A stretch of 64,000 bases of DNA from Hermatobates lingyangjiaoensis (taxonomy: Eukaryota; Arthropoda; Insecta; Hemiptera; Hermatobatidae), in NCBI GenBank assembly GCA_026182355.1, contig JAPFBL010000255.1, forward strand, positions 3,534,001 to 3,598,000. Direction: 5' to 3'. Each line of letters opens with the position of its first letter. Position 1 is the first letter of the stretch. The position numbers and the translations under genes were made by a program. A model generated the notes under the pieces. The model made no database searches. It had not been told where the DNA came from and saw nothing but the letters and a program-made list of their open reading frames with translations. Below, one piece after another: positions 37,668-50,525 of the stretch.

Positions 37668-40600
37668 CACACAGGAAAGAGAAAAACAAATAAAGACACA
37701 CACAAAAGACTCACAACGATATTTCGACAGTCGTCGTCATCGGGCAGAAGTAATCCCTTTGAGTAGCTGAAGCTAACTGAGTTGTAGGCCGAATGCGACG
37801 AACACGCATGCACTCTGCCGGCCGCCCTAGGTACGCTACTAACTACAGAGAGAAAAATAACTAAAAAGAACAAATATAATATATATATGTTATTCAGTTG
37901 GCAACTTAAGTTCTAGTCGTTTATAATTTTTTTGTAACTTTTTAAAACAAGAACTAATAACCAACGAAAAAAGATTATCTTTTTTCTTGTTGTACTCTAT
38001 TTGTTGTAATGTATTTCTACCTCCTTTGAAATCACCCGGTTTCAAGTTGAAAAATTCATCAAGCTCTCAAAAATCAAATTCAACCAAGCTCTAGTATTCA
38101 GTGAAACTCAGTGCAAGGCATTTGAAAAAGAAAAAGGTGGAAACACGATGGTGCCAAATTGGGAAAAGGGGGAGGGGAACACTTTGCAGCTGCCACATCT
38201 CCTCATATGACCTCCTTGGTCATACGAGGGTGGGTGTTGTTGATAGCAAAACAACTCCGCACTACCGATTAGGTCTTGTACCTTCAAGAGTGGGTTTGAT
38301 GAACCCTTTCCATCTATTCAACATAGAGTTCCGCTTTGACCTTTTGTTTCCGTTCAAGCAATTCTCAATTGAAAATCATTTTCCAGGCGAACCATACGCT
38401 ACATCGTTTCACGACGATGAAGATCTTATTTCAAGGCAGTGTTGCTTGTTTACCAACTATAAAACATTCCTTGCGTTGCTTCTTATTAATGTACAGGGAC
38501 TATTTTTCGTTGCCAGTAACGATTATGTAAAGAAGGCTATGTATATAGTCTATGAGTTGAGGGGTGACGAGCAAGCATCCAGTGAAGATAGTGGATCATT
38601 GCTTTTGTTGTTACTTAAAGTATATGGCCCGTACTCCACACTTCAACTTCACTTTAAAATTATCAAGGAAATATGAAAAACTGCTCAAAAAAAAGGTATG
38701 CTTAATTAAGGCAATTCAGTTCAACACAATATGTATAAAAGAAGGTCTGCTCCCTATTTATACTTATATATATATATAGTATTTATATCACGTGTTATTG
38801 TGACAATTTTGTATATATATAGTTTATAGAACAGTGTAAAATATACACATATATACTAACTGTTAAAACAATAGCTTCGATTTTTTTAATCGCTTATTGC
38901 TTACTTTTAATATTAATTACGTAAGTGAATATCAAACAACAAAAGTAAAGAATATTTTTTTATGCATAATCTTGTACCTAATGATGTATTTTATTCCGTT
39001 CGGTTATGTAAATATTTTCCATCTTTACTAATTTATTTCAGTATACCCCTAATCGACTATCCGTGAACCCCTCCATGTGTTAAAGGACTCGAATAGCAAG
39101 CAAAGCTGGTATTATTTAGACTTGTCCATAATTAAAATTAGTGGCGATCTAGGAATGAACTAAATTCAATCTTTAGAACAGGCAGCAAGATCCTCAGAGT
39201 GAAAAATTATTCAGTTATCTTTCGCGTGTCTGCATAAATTATGTGAGGTGAAACGTTGAGTTGAATTTATACTTGTTTAATTTTTTAGTTTTACAGAAAT
39301 GTGTTATTGGATTTTAACAAAATTTCATTTTGTATAATGAACGGATATTTTAATGACATCATATTTCTGAAAAGAGGAATGTTTGATGAGTAACGACTTA
39401 TCTTGGTAAACTGTAAACATTTGAAAAAAATAGCACATGCATTTTAATAGCGATGGATTTTATTTATTTATTTTTTTAGCTTAAAAAATTTGCCATTCTC
39501 TTAGAATATAGTTTTAGAGTATTTGAAATAATTTAATATCCATAATTATTTGTTTTTAATTATTTCTGTTATTTGTTAAATGGCTATTCATTTTGGGGTT
39601 AAGTTATTAATCGCACTAATAAGTTATCAATTTATGACAGAAGTCATAACCTTATATTAAGTTTAAGGGTTGATATGTAAGATTTATTATGTGAGGACGC
39701 AGAGAACTACGCTGAAGGCTTGAAAATAGACAAATATTTTCTGAACATTTGTTCAACTCTCCAACCATTTGTTAAAGAAAGCAGCATTGCGGTTATTAAA
39801 ATGATTACAGTTGGTCATCCATCAAATTATTGTTGGATGGTAACTGCAAGATATTGATTTTGTAATCTTTGACTTCTACTCGATTCATATCGGCTAATAG
39901 ATAAATAGGTAAGTTATCAATTTCAACTCAACTCAATATGAAGAAAACTTTAAATAGATGGAATTATTAGAAATGTACCTACATAATATCACGTGTTTAT
40001 AATTTTAGAGAGAAATATATTCGGTCTTGTCACATTGTCAGTCAGGGCTTTCACATCTCTATTAATAATATTTATAAATCTTTGCTTGGAAATGCGCTAC
40101 ATTTACCTAAAGATTAGTACACGTATTTGCATGTTCTGCATGCTCTTTGTTCATTTAGCAGTAGCTGAGTTGTTGCCAACTTCTGATTGCTAGTAGTAGT
40201 TTTTATTCAAGCTAAACAGCTTGTTTTTTTAACTTTATAAGAACTTATATAATTAAGTCTACTGATTGATTATAAACACTACATATTATCTGTTCGATAA
40301 TTGTGAATGAAAACATTAAAAAAATTATGTTGCTACAAATCAAGAGTTTTTTACATTCAATAGAAAAAAGCGGATTTTTTGCAAAATTAAATAATTATTT
40401 GAGGTGTTTTGTCTTGTTCTAATGCAAGTTAATTATAAATTGGACATAATTTCTTTGAATTTATTATTATGTCCCCAAAAGCTACACAATGTTTTTTTAA
40501 GAACTTAAATTTTATCGTCTACTTTATTGACTCTTAAGATACATTTAGTGTCTTATTTCTTCACTATATTTATCTATATAATTATGTCCAAGACATTATC

Positions 40601-43600
40601 TGTTAAGTGTTTTTCAAGGTTTCCATTTTTATTTGATTTTTCCTTTGACTTTGATGGTCTGGTTAAATTGACATTATTATATTGTGCTTATTTTGCTTGC
40701 TATTCTTGATGTAATCAATGAAATAACTGTTCGAATTAGTTTTTTGAAGTTAATAAATGTTAACTGTATTCTGAACATTCATTAAAATTTTCAGTTTTCA
40801 CGGAAATATGCATAAATATGCGCATAATACGCGCTAAAAAATAAAGAGTGTTCATAATAAATATTAAACAAAATAAATGTTTAAAGTTTATTATTGATTA
40901 ATATGTGAATGAAGGCCCTGTATGACATTAAACAATTAAAGCTGTCTCTCCTTATCCATATGTCTACTTGAAGAGCTGTGTGTTTTTCAACAGTTTTATG
41001 CACGTAAAAATCCATAAGTGTTTTATCTGAGGTGCGAGTATATCATTGCAAACTAATCTCTTACTTTTCAAAATTTCTTTTTATACTCTCATTTTTAGAT
41101 ATAACATTGTATAGAAGTACAGCATACAACAAAAGGACCAAAAAGCTCCTTACTAATTAATTAAGTAGTTTAATATATAGTTGGTCTTATAAATAATTTG
41201 ACCATATCTCCATGCCTACTTTTTCAACCATAAAACCCCTCCAGGCAAGTACGAAGTTTTTCGAGGAGCACAATAGTGCCATAGAATTTTAGAAAAATTA
41301 TTCTTGATATTAAATACATCAAATGTTGGTTCATTAAATTAATTTTACCGATATTTGCTTAATATTTTGTTATGTTGTCATTCTCATAAACAGTTTTTTA
41401 ATGATGTTTTCCATAGTTATTGTGTATTTTTAGTGTAGTTCCGATGTTTTGAAAATGATTAATTTTTTTGTTAGGATTTCCTAAAAGTTGGAAATACAAG
41501 TACTTCTTAGTTTTTTATGGATCAGGAATGAAATAAAGATTTAAAATTTCAACATGCTATCTTTTTGAGAGGTTCTGTATTTTCATGATGAAATGATGTT
41601 TCTGGTACGTTCTTTCTAGGAACAAGATTTCTAGCCTAAATGTACGTTATCATTATGAGATGATGGTTATAAGGAATGTATAGCAACATCATTATATCGC
41701 CATAACTGTCCGCAAATGAAGTTCTTAATATGATGTATAATTTATAAGCAATTGTCTTCCAATAATATATATCTGTTATGAAAAGAGTTTTCCATATTTG
41801 AAAAAAAAAATATTTATGTAGGAATGTTTATTTGGATTCTCTTTTTAACAACTTCAAGTATCAGAATTTCAATTATGTATTCCTAGATATGATTACATCT
41901 GTTTTATTAGGTTTAAGAAAAGTTCTGGGTTAAGCTGTGGTTAACTGGGTTAAATATATACTAAATTAACATATTTGTATACTTGAGTCAAAATGATTTT
42001 TGTACCATTATCTTCTCCAAAACTGTTTGTTGCTCTTGTTATGGTTAGTGCCATTCCTTAAGAACTGTTAAAAATGCAGAAAAACATTTCTGTAATATTT
42101 AAATTGAAAAAATTTAGACAATATAATAATACATAAAATTTTGAGGACTTTTTAACGGATATTTGCTTATTATTTAGTTATTATGTAGTTCTCACAGAGA
42201 GCTGGAATGATACTGGTTTGTTTTAAATTCTGATAAATATTTTATATTTAGTTGCTTTAACAATTGTTAAAACAACAATTTTTAATAATATTTAGTCTAA
42301 CTCAATAGCAAGAGAGGTCTATCGGTAGGTGGCCTGTTTACTTGGTTTACCCACGCCCGTACCACCAATAACATCTAAGGAATGAACTGATGAACTGACA
42401 TATTTATGGTCAGTATATAAGTATTGAAATATTACCATTAAAGATAGAGATTGATTAATATTAAGACTTTGACACATTTGATATTAATTCAGGCCACATC
42501 TGACCTCAAGTGTTTACTTAGAATTGTCGAGTGGACCTAATCAAAAGGCTACTGCAGAGTTCCACAGAAACTTGAGTCCTTCTCAAGAAGAGGATAAACT
42601 TTTGAAATCCATCTATCTATTTTTAGTTGACTGGGCATGCAAATGCAGAATAATAAAGAAAAACAAAGATGTTTATATTGTTGATTTATCCCAGACTAAG
42701 ATAAATGTAATGATTTATTATTTAAAACTAACAAGAAATGCCTTTTTAAGTAAACCTGTAAATGGATTGGCTTACAGTTGCAGCTAAACGAGGTTTGTGA
42801 GGATGAGACGGGTGGTGCAGCCAGTCCCTTGACAGCCAGGTCTCTCAGACTGGAGCGTGTGGCACAAGCGTTAGCGCACAGTCAAGAAGAACTCCGCAGG
42901 TAAGTCCACGCATCTGTCTAATTCATTCTTCTGACAGTTATCAATCTTTATATGGTAAGTAATTTGAAATATTTACTAACCTGGAAATAAACTAATTAAG
43001 AAAGTGTGAAATTATTGAATGCTCTATTTCATGACTAACCTTTTAATTTAATTAACTGTTTAACAAAAAGTAATATTAATATGAGTTATTTTTCTTTATT
43101 CTATTTCTTTGTTGTTTGTAACTAGTTAAAGACTTGGTATAATTCATCCAAAATAACTTTAAATTAAATCATAAATATTTAAAACTATCTTATCACCGTT
43201 TGTTATCTTTCTGCTAGCGACCGGTTTCGGTCTCTGTCTATTCCATAGCAACAGGAATTCCATGTTGTTCTTTATGAAGACAGGTTTCTAAACCAGACGA
43301 CATGGTGCTAACAGACGAGGTGTGACTGTTTTAAATAACGACGATTTAATTATTACTAACCTCTCAGGTGATAACAGCCTTCAGCTACATAACATGAAGT
43401 GTGTGATTAAAACAGTGGTTATCGATACAAGTCATAGCGATATTTTTAAGCATGAAAGAAGTCCTTTTAGAACGTCTGAGCTAAGTTTTCAATTTTCTAT
43501 TACCTATGATTCAGTTATGAAATTTTAAAATTGATTTATATCCATTGTTATATTAATTTTTTTACTTTAAATTGTTATAATTCACAGTTTTATTATTTGA

Positions 43601-46600
43601 TTTGTAAAAACAAAGAACAAATGAGTTTTCCTATGAATAATTGTTTTGTTGTATTCATTACATTAATATTTTTTACTTCAGAATTGCTGAAGATATTTCT
43701 TTGTGTCGATAAGTTATAGCGTTTTTAACTAACTCTAGAGGTGATTGATGCTGTTTGTAATCTGGGTGATGGTATCTCACATAAAACTTGCATATCTTTG
43801 CAGAAGAACTAACATGACTCCTGGAACTGGTGGACCTCCACCCCATCCTCTAAGGTGAGTCTCCAATCTTTCTTTTCAGTGATCATGTCAACTTTAATAA
43901 ATGTAGTAAGGAATGTTAATATTCCTAGATATACAGTTCCATTTATTTTAGAGACATTACTTTTTTAATTTGAATGTTATAAAACTATTTGACTTACTAA
44001 ATTTATATTTTTCTAGACTCCTGGGTCCAATTTTTCGCAAAGCATTATTTTCAAAATAGCATCTGCTTATTATTTAAATTGTTTGTAGCAGTAGAGGTAT
44101 TTCAAACAGAGTATGTTTAAAAATATACTGTACACCCTCCTCCTCTTGCTCAGATTTTGTTATCTCGTTTAGTGTCTGGACTTTTCACTCTGATTGGGGT
44201 GGATTCGAAGCCACCTAGCTATACCAACCTGACTGGAAGCCATCCCCCTTTCATCCCTAAAACCAATCCCGGACATTGACGTTCGTCCAAATCATTACGC
44301 TTCAACTGTTGTTATAGTTGTTGTTTACTTATACACAGATTTGTAGTACAAATTTTAAACAGTTGTTTTTTAAATCGTCTTTTAAAGTTTGACCTGGTTG
44401 ATTGTTGTGAGTAGAGTATTGTGATGGCTAGTAGAGATGCAGTGTAAGTCGCAGTTAGATGTTGTCGTGACTGTTGCAGTGGTGGCAGGGTAGGAGGCAC
44501 TCCGCCGTCGCCGTTGTCCTCCAGGCACAGTTCTCAGGACTCTCTTCACCAAAGTGTCTATCATCTCTCAGCCTTCAGCCCGCCTCACCTCCAACCTTCT
44601 TATCACCACCCGCCCCCACAAGTCACGCCTTATCACCCACCCACTCCCTCGGCAGCTTACAGCTCCTCTTCAGCCGCTGCCGCCGCCGCCGCTGCTGCTG
44701 CCAAAAAGAAAGGCATCAAGTCCTCCCTCGGTAGATTCTTTAGTAAAAAGGAAAAGGTGAGACAGCGTAAATATTCTATCTACTTTTTTTGACTAAAAAA
44801 GATTAACGTTTATGATAAAAATTATTTTAAAAAGGTTTAAAATTAATTATTAAGTACTTACAGTTTTGTAAGTAAATATATTTACCGAATTATGAATTGA
44901 TCTGAATTAGTACAGGAAAATTAATTCCTCCCCATATTGCTTATGTATGAATATATTATGCGCATATCAGATAACGTGTAAAGAGTGGATACTTTATAAG
45001 TAACTTTTTTTTAAATGTACTGAAATTTTTTTTTGTTTAACTTCTCACTTAAATGCTTTCCATTTTTAAGCTTTCTATCGGTAGGAGGATGAGACTCATT
45101 TGTCAAGTGGTACTCAATTTAGTTACATATATGATAATTATTGTGTTCTTTACTTAAAATTTTGGGTATAGCGTTTTTAACAAGTGTCACTCTCATCTAT
45201 GGTCTCGGAACTGGTGGCTTAACGTTATATCCTGGAAACAGTGTGCGCAAGATTGCCTTCAACTTTCTTATCCTGCATGAGCCAGCAGGATGAGCATATT
45301 AGAGCTAGCTGAGATCTTGAAATTTATGAGTAATTAATAAAGTGGTGTATTAACTAATTAATAGCAGTTGTTAGAACAAATAAAGAGTATTAAATAAAAG
45401 AAATGTAACTTTCTGTTGTATACATTTGTTTCAGGGTAAAGTAAAGGACTGTTCTGAAGGAATATCCAGCATTCTTGCAGAAAGTGAAGCTCTCGGTGAC
45501 GGGAGCTCTGCTGCGCAGGCCCACCGAGCTGATCTGGACCGTAGAAAGAAGAAAAAGTAATTTTGACCACTTTACTTTTCTTACAAAACTGTGGAATGTT
45601 TGCTCTAATTCAATAGAATTTAATTTCTACAATTTTTTGCTGTAATATTTAAGGACCAGATGACCAAGTTTGTGATCCATATTTTTTAATTTCTGTCTTT
45701 TTGTCAATTCTTTTTCTGTATTAAAAAAAAAGTTATTTAATTCCTCAAACGCCTAATATATTGAGATATATTTGAGACAACAATGTCACTTTTAATTGAT
45801 TTGATCAATCATTTTCGATTGATAATATAGTTATGTGATACTCTGCAGCCTGAGGTAGCCATATGGATGATAGAAATCTATCACCAATTAAATTAAGCTT
45901 TTTAGAACTCAAGTCCCGCTCTTTAATTTTCCAATATAGAAATAGCAAAAATTGAATTGTACAACTAAAACTTCAGATATCGCAATTAAAAATGCATGCA
46001 TAAAATTAACTTCTATACTTGATATTCGGCATTTATGATATGATAACAAAGATGTGGTAAATTTGCCAACCCTTTCGGTTCAAGATACATACTGACATTG
46101 TGCATGAGGATTTCGATACTGCGGAGAAGGCGATTTAGGTGCAATAATGTTCATTTAATTAATAATGTCTGTATATTGTTGTGAAGGTGCAAAAACTCGA
46201 AATAAATAAAAAAAAACAATCACTAATGTTTCTCAATGATTTTGGTGCTATTCGTCTAAAGAATATTTGGTTCTGAAGAATAATAGATACACATAAGTGA
46301 AGGAACGAAGCATCACACAACCGCAATAAATTAATAGAAATAAGTTACAGATAAAAAAAATAATTGGAATTGTCTCACTTGTCTTACAGTGTCTTTATCG
46401 AGTGGAAAGCTAGTAATTGAAAGATCCATATTTATATTTAACGGAAAAGAAAAAGTTGAAAGTTTTAAATTGCTATCAAATATAATATCTTGGAAATAAT
46501 CTATGAAAAAACAATTTGATATTAATAGAGTCGTTTTAGATGCTAAGGTATTAATTTTTAAATTATTCGTGACAAAATGTTTGTAATAATTTACTAACTT

Positions 46601-49600
46601 TGATTTCAGTTGTGTTAGGCATGAATTGCTGGCGGGAGCAATGAAAGCTGGTACTCCGTTCGCTCTGTGGAATGGCCCTACAATCGTGGCCTGGTTAGAA
46701 TTGTGGGTAGGCATGCCCGCCTGGTATGTGGCTGCTTGTAGAGCCAATGTCAAGTCTGGAGCCATCATGTCTGCTCTTTCTGACACTGAAATACAGCGTG
46801 AAATCGGTATCAGGTAAGTCCAAAATAGGTCGTTAGCAATTCATAGCTTTTATATTTTAAATTATTATGATGAACTACAACCATGTGTCAAAGAAGTTTC
46901 AGTAGGAATGGTGTTACAAAAGATATATCTGAATAAAAACAGCAAGTTTTTCTTTTTCAAAATAATCATGCTCGAGTCTAGTGCACTTTCTCATCCTTAT
47001 TTGCCACGCTTGCATAATTCCTGGTAGTATTCTTACAGGCTCCTCCGGAGTTCAGTATTCTCAGCTTTTTTGAAATCTTAATAATGGATGTGTTGAGCTT
47101 AGAGAAGAAGAAAGTCATTGATGTGAGTGAAGAGTTTTCACCAAATCGGTGATGTCCTGACGGCTGAGAACTGTTGGACGCTCAGGACATTGTCTGCAGG
47201 TGCATTGCCATCATGAAGCCATCACGAGTTGTTTTCGCTTTCTTGACAAAACAAATCCTACAGTACATATTTGTATCGTACTGGTGGTTGATTGTCTGTA
47301 CTTCTAGCAAGAACTCGAATGGACTACACCTGATGAACGTACTGTGACTTATACTTCGATTGTCTTATATTATTAATATAATAATATAACTCGTAAAATA
47401 TAGTACTGGTACTGTAAACGTCTATGTCAACGAAATTTTCACATAGTTGTTCTGACGTTTGGCGCACGGGTTCTAACCCGAAGATCCATGACTCTTCATT
47501 GGTGATGACTCGCCTAACAAGTGTGATTCGGTTTCAAGTCTTAAGTGTCCGTTTCTTTGTGATCATTAATAGAATTTCAAACAAATGGTGTATATATAAA
47601 AACATTTGAAAAGTTCCTCCTGAGTCAATAGACGCGGTAGACTTAGGAGGACTTTGTGTAGTGGTATGTACAAAGTCTACATATAAAATATATGTATTTG
47701 ATGTACAGTGTAAACATGGTTATGCATGTATCTCGCTATGCAAATGTTTGGGTGTAAAAGCATTTACCTAAAGACGTGTAAGACTTCACATATCTACTGC
47801 ACATGTGGGCACTATAAGGTGTTTGAAGTTGATCCGAGGATTTTCCCTTCTTTACTTCGTGTGTCTCTCTGAAGGTTATAACATACACAAAGGATTCCCT
47901 TTCAGGATGGTGTCTCTCATTTCCAAAATATTGTTAACAGTTTCTTTGGGTTGTAACGATGGAGAAGACTCTTTGTCTATAAATGCAATACCTTTGGTAA
48001 CCCATGCTATTGTGAGGGTTAGGGTAAGACTGATAGTAATACATGATATCAATATCTCAAAGTAATAAAAACTTGGTGTAAAATTTAAATCCTAGTCAAT
48101 ATGTTAAACTCCTTTTATCAGTTATAATCAGATGCAGAATGCTCTATGTCAATCTGGATAAATAGTATTTTGAACATTTCTCACCATTTTAATCCTCCCG
48201 TTGTATTGAAGAAGTGATACATATACATTTTAGCTCATTTTTTAGTTTCACTTCTAATTATTGTAACGCTTATAAAGAAATTGAAAAAATGTTTCAGTTG
48301 ATGTTTATAAAATATCTGTTTAGTTTCTAAAAAGATGTAAGACGCATGTAATGGAAAATTAAAAAAATGTAATTGACGGTGTATATAACATTTTCTTTAA
48401 AGGTTTTTATTTTATCTGAGAACATAAAATTTATTACTTTGCAAAGGTAACCATGCACTAAAATTTTGAAATGATTCTTTCCTTTTTTACAACGCCCACT
48501 CGTATAGGCAAAAGTATGTCTCATTTGTTAGGTACTCATATGCATGAGTTACAATACCATAAGTTTAAAACATGTAATATTGATGTAAACATATTTTTTC
48601 AGTAATCCGCTTCACCGTCTGAAACTAAGACTAGCAATTCAAGAAATGGTTTCATTGACTAGTCCCTCAGCCCCAAAGACTTCCCGTACAACTCTAGCCT
48701 TTGGTGACATGAACCATGAGTGGGTCGGGAACGTTTGGCTGCCAAGTCTTGGACTGCCTCAGTATAGATCTACTTTCATGGAGAGCCTGGTTGACGCAAG
48801 AATGCTTGATCACCTTACTAAGAAAGACCTTCGTAGTCAACTCAAGATGCTGGACTCCTTTCATAGGTATTTTTTTTCTGGAAACAGCTTACAGTGTTTT
48901 ATAATGTGTACCAATTTCACAATATCACCAAAAACTTGTATTTTTATTAACTATATTGTACAAATTATAAAGAATTAATAATTTTATTGAATCATAATAC
49001 ATAAATCATTTTACCTCGTGCTTTGTATAGCGTGGTCTTCCAGTTTTTGACCACGTCATCTTCAATAGCAATTCATTCTAAAAATGGATCGGTCCGAAAC
49101 CGGTAGAGCCTGCTAATCAAGTACAGATAAAACTGATCAATATATTTTAATTCATTTTGTACACTAATCTCTGAAGGAATAAGAAGGTCGATTTATTTTT
49201 TTACTTTTATTTTATTTTTTATTAGGAAATATGTAATTTGATCTTGACTGGAAAGTTAATGAAGTCTCTAAAAAGGTTAAGAGACAGATAATTTATGCAT
49301 AGTATAACATCATATCAACATGCTGTTTTTAATTTGAATCCATTATAACATTCTTATGATCTGTATGCTATAGCAATGGTGTAGCGTTCGTAAAAATTAT
49401 TTGGCATTCAGAAATGTGTATAAATCAGAAAACTTGATGCTTTAATATCGTTTTGTAATTCGTGTGCTGAATATTTTTGGTTGGAGGTCTTTGTTTTAGA
49501 ATCCCTGACATGAGCTGTAAGGATTCTATTATATTTTACGTTACACTTTTTTAACTGCTTACCAAGTATCATAGAAGAAGTGCTTTCAAAGTGTAAAATA

Positions 49601-50473
49601 CCTATATGTATATGTTATATATTTCATTTTTTCTTGTCCTTCGAAGTTTATGTATATTGTGATTTAATATTTAGCAGAAGCCAAAAACGTGATATCCAGA
49701 AATTCGCCTCACTTCCGGTCTTAAGCTTACTCCAGTCTTGAACCAGTCCGGTACCTGTGACCATACTTTGTTATTAATTGATTATTTTTACATGTTTATA
49801 CAAAGTTTCATAATTCGGTTTGAACTGTAGAACTTACTTAATTCTTTGAACTGATTTAAAAACTTACTTAAGTCGTTGTCAGATTCGTTAGCAAACTTAA
49901 GTCTCAGTTGGATATATTCTTTTCAAACCAGTTAAATTATTTGTATTGAATATTTAAAGCTCAAATGAATGGTCACTTGATATGTTCCTGTTTATAAATT
50001 TATATTTAAAATCTAGTCTAATCTAAAGATTTTTTGAAATATTTTCTTACTTTCTAAATGTTTCCCTTAGGACTAGTTTGCAGTTCGGAATATGTTGTTT
50101 GAAGAGGGTAAATTATGATCGTAAACAACTGGAAGAAAGGCGTCGCTTAGCAGAAAATGAAAATAGAGATGTACTAGTTTGGTCAAATGATCGTGTAATT
50201 AAATGGGTTTCTTCTATACCTCCATTGAAGGTAATAAATACATTTTTCTATCTCAGTTTTGCCACAATTAACTGTTTTTATTATTGAATTTATTTATATA
50301 ATAGGAATTCGCAAGTAACTTGACTGAATCGGGAGTACACGGAGCACTGGTTGCTTTGGATGAAAGCTTTGACTACAACAGCATGGCCCTAGCGCTCCAG
50401 ATTCCAACACAGAACACTCAGGTTGGTTTATCAATCATCCATCTATTTTGTATTTTTAGGTCAAGGTGAAGAG

Positions 50474-50525
<52 letters not shown>

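Noticed and set aside
37551..37766. Open frames rich in Tyr-Ile repeats (also near 21141)
   Set aside because: They are translations of (TA)n microsatellites and foldback arms.
45195..45290. Possible SINE fragment with GGTGGCTTAACG
   Set aside because: Only a short resemblance to the 9.9-kb SINE body; no pol III boxes.
45841..45880. CTGAGGT...GAAATCTAT as another hammerhead-like core
   Set aside because: Two changes in the 5' box, no clear stem II and no palindrome.
46331..46786. 151-codon minus-strand open frame
   Set aside because: Antisense of the SAM1 exon plus intron; no independent motif.
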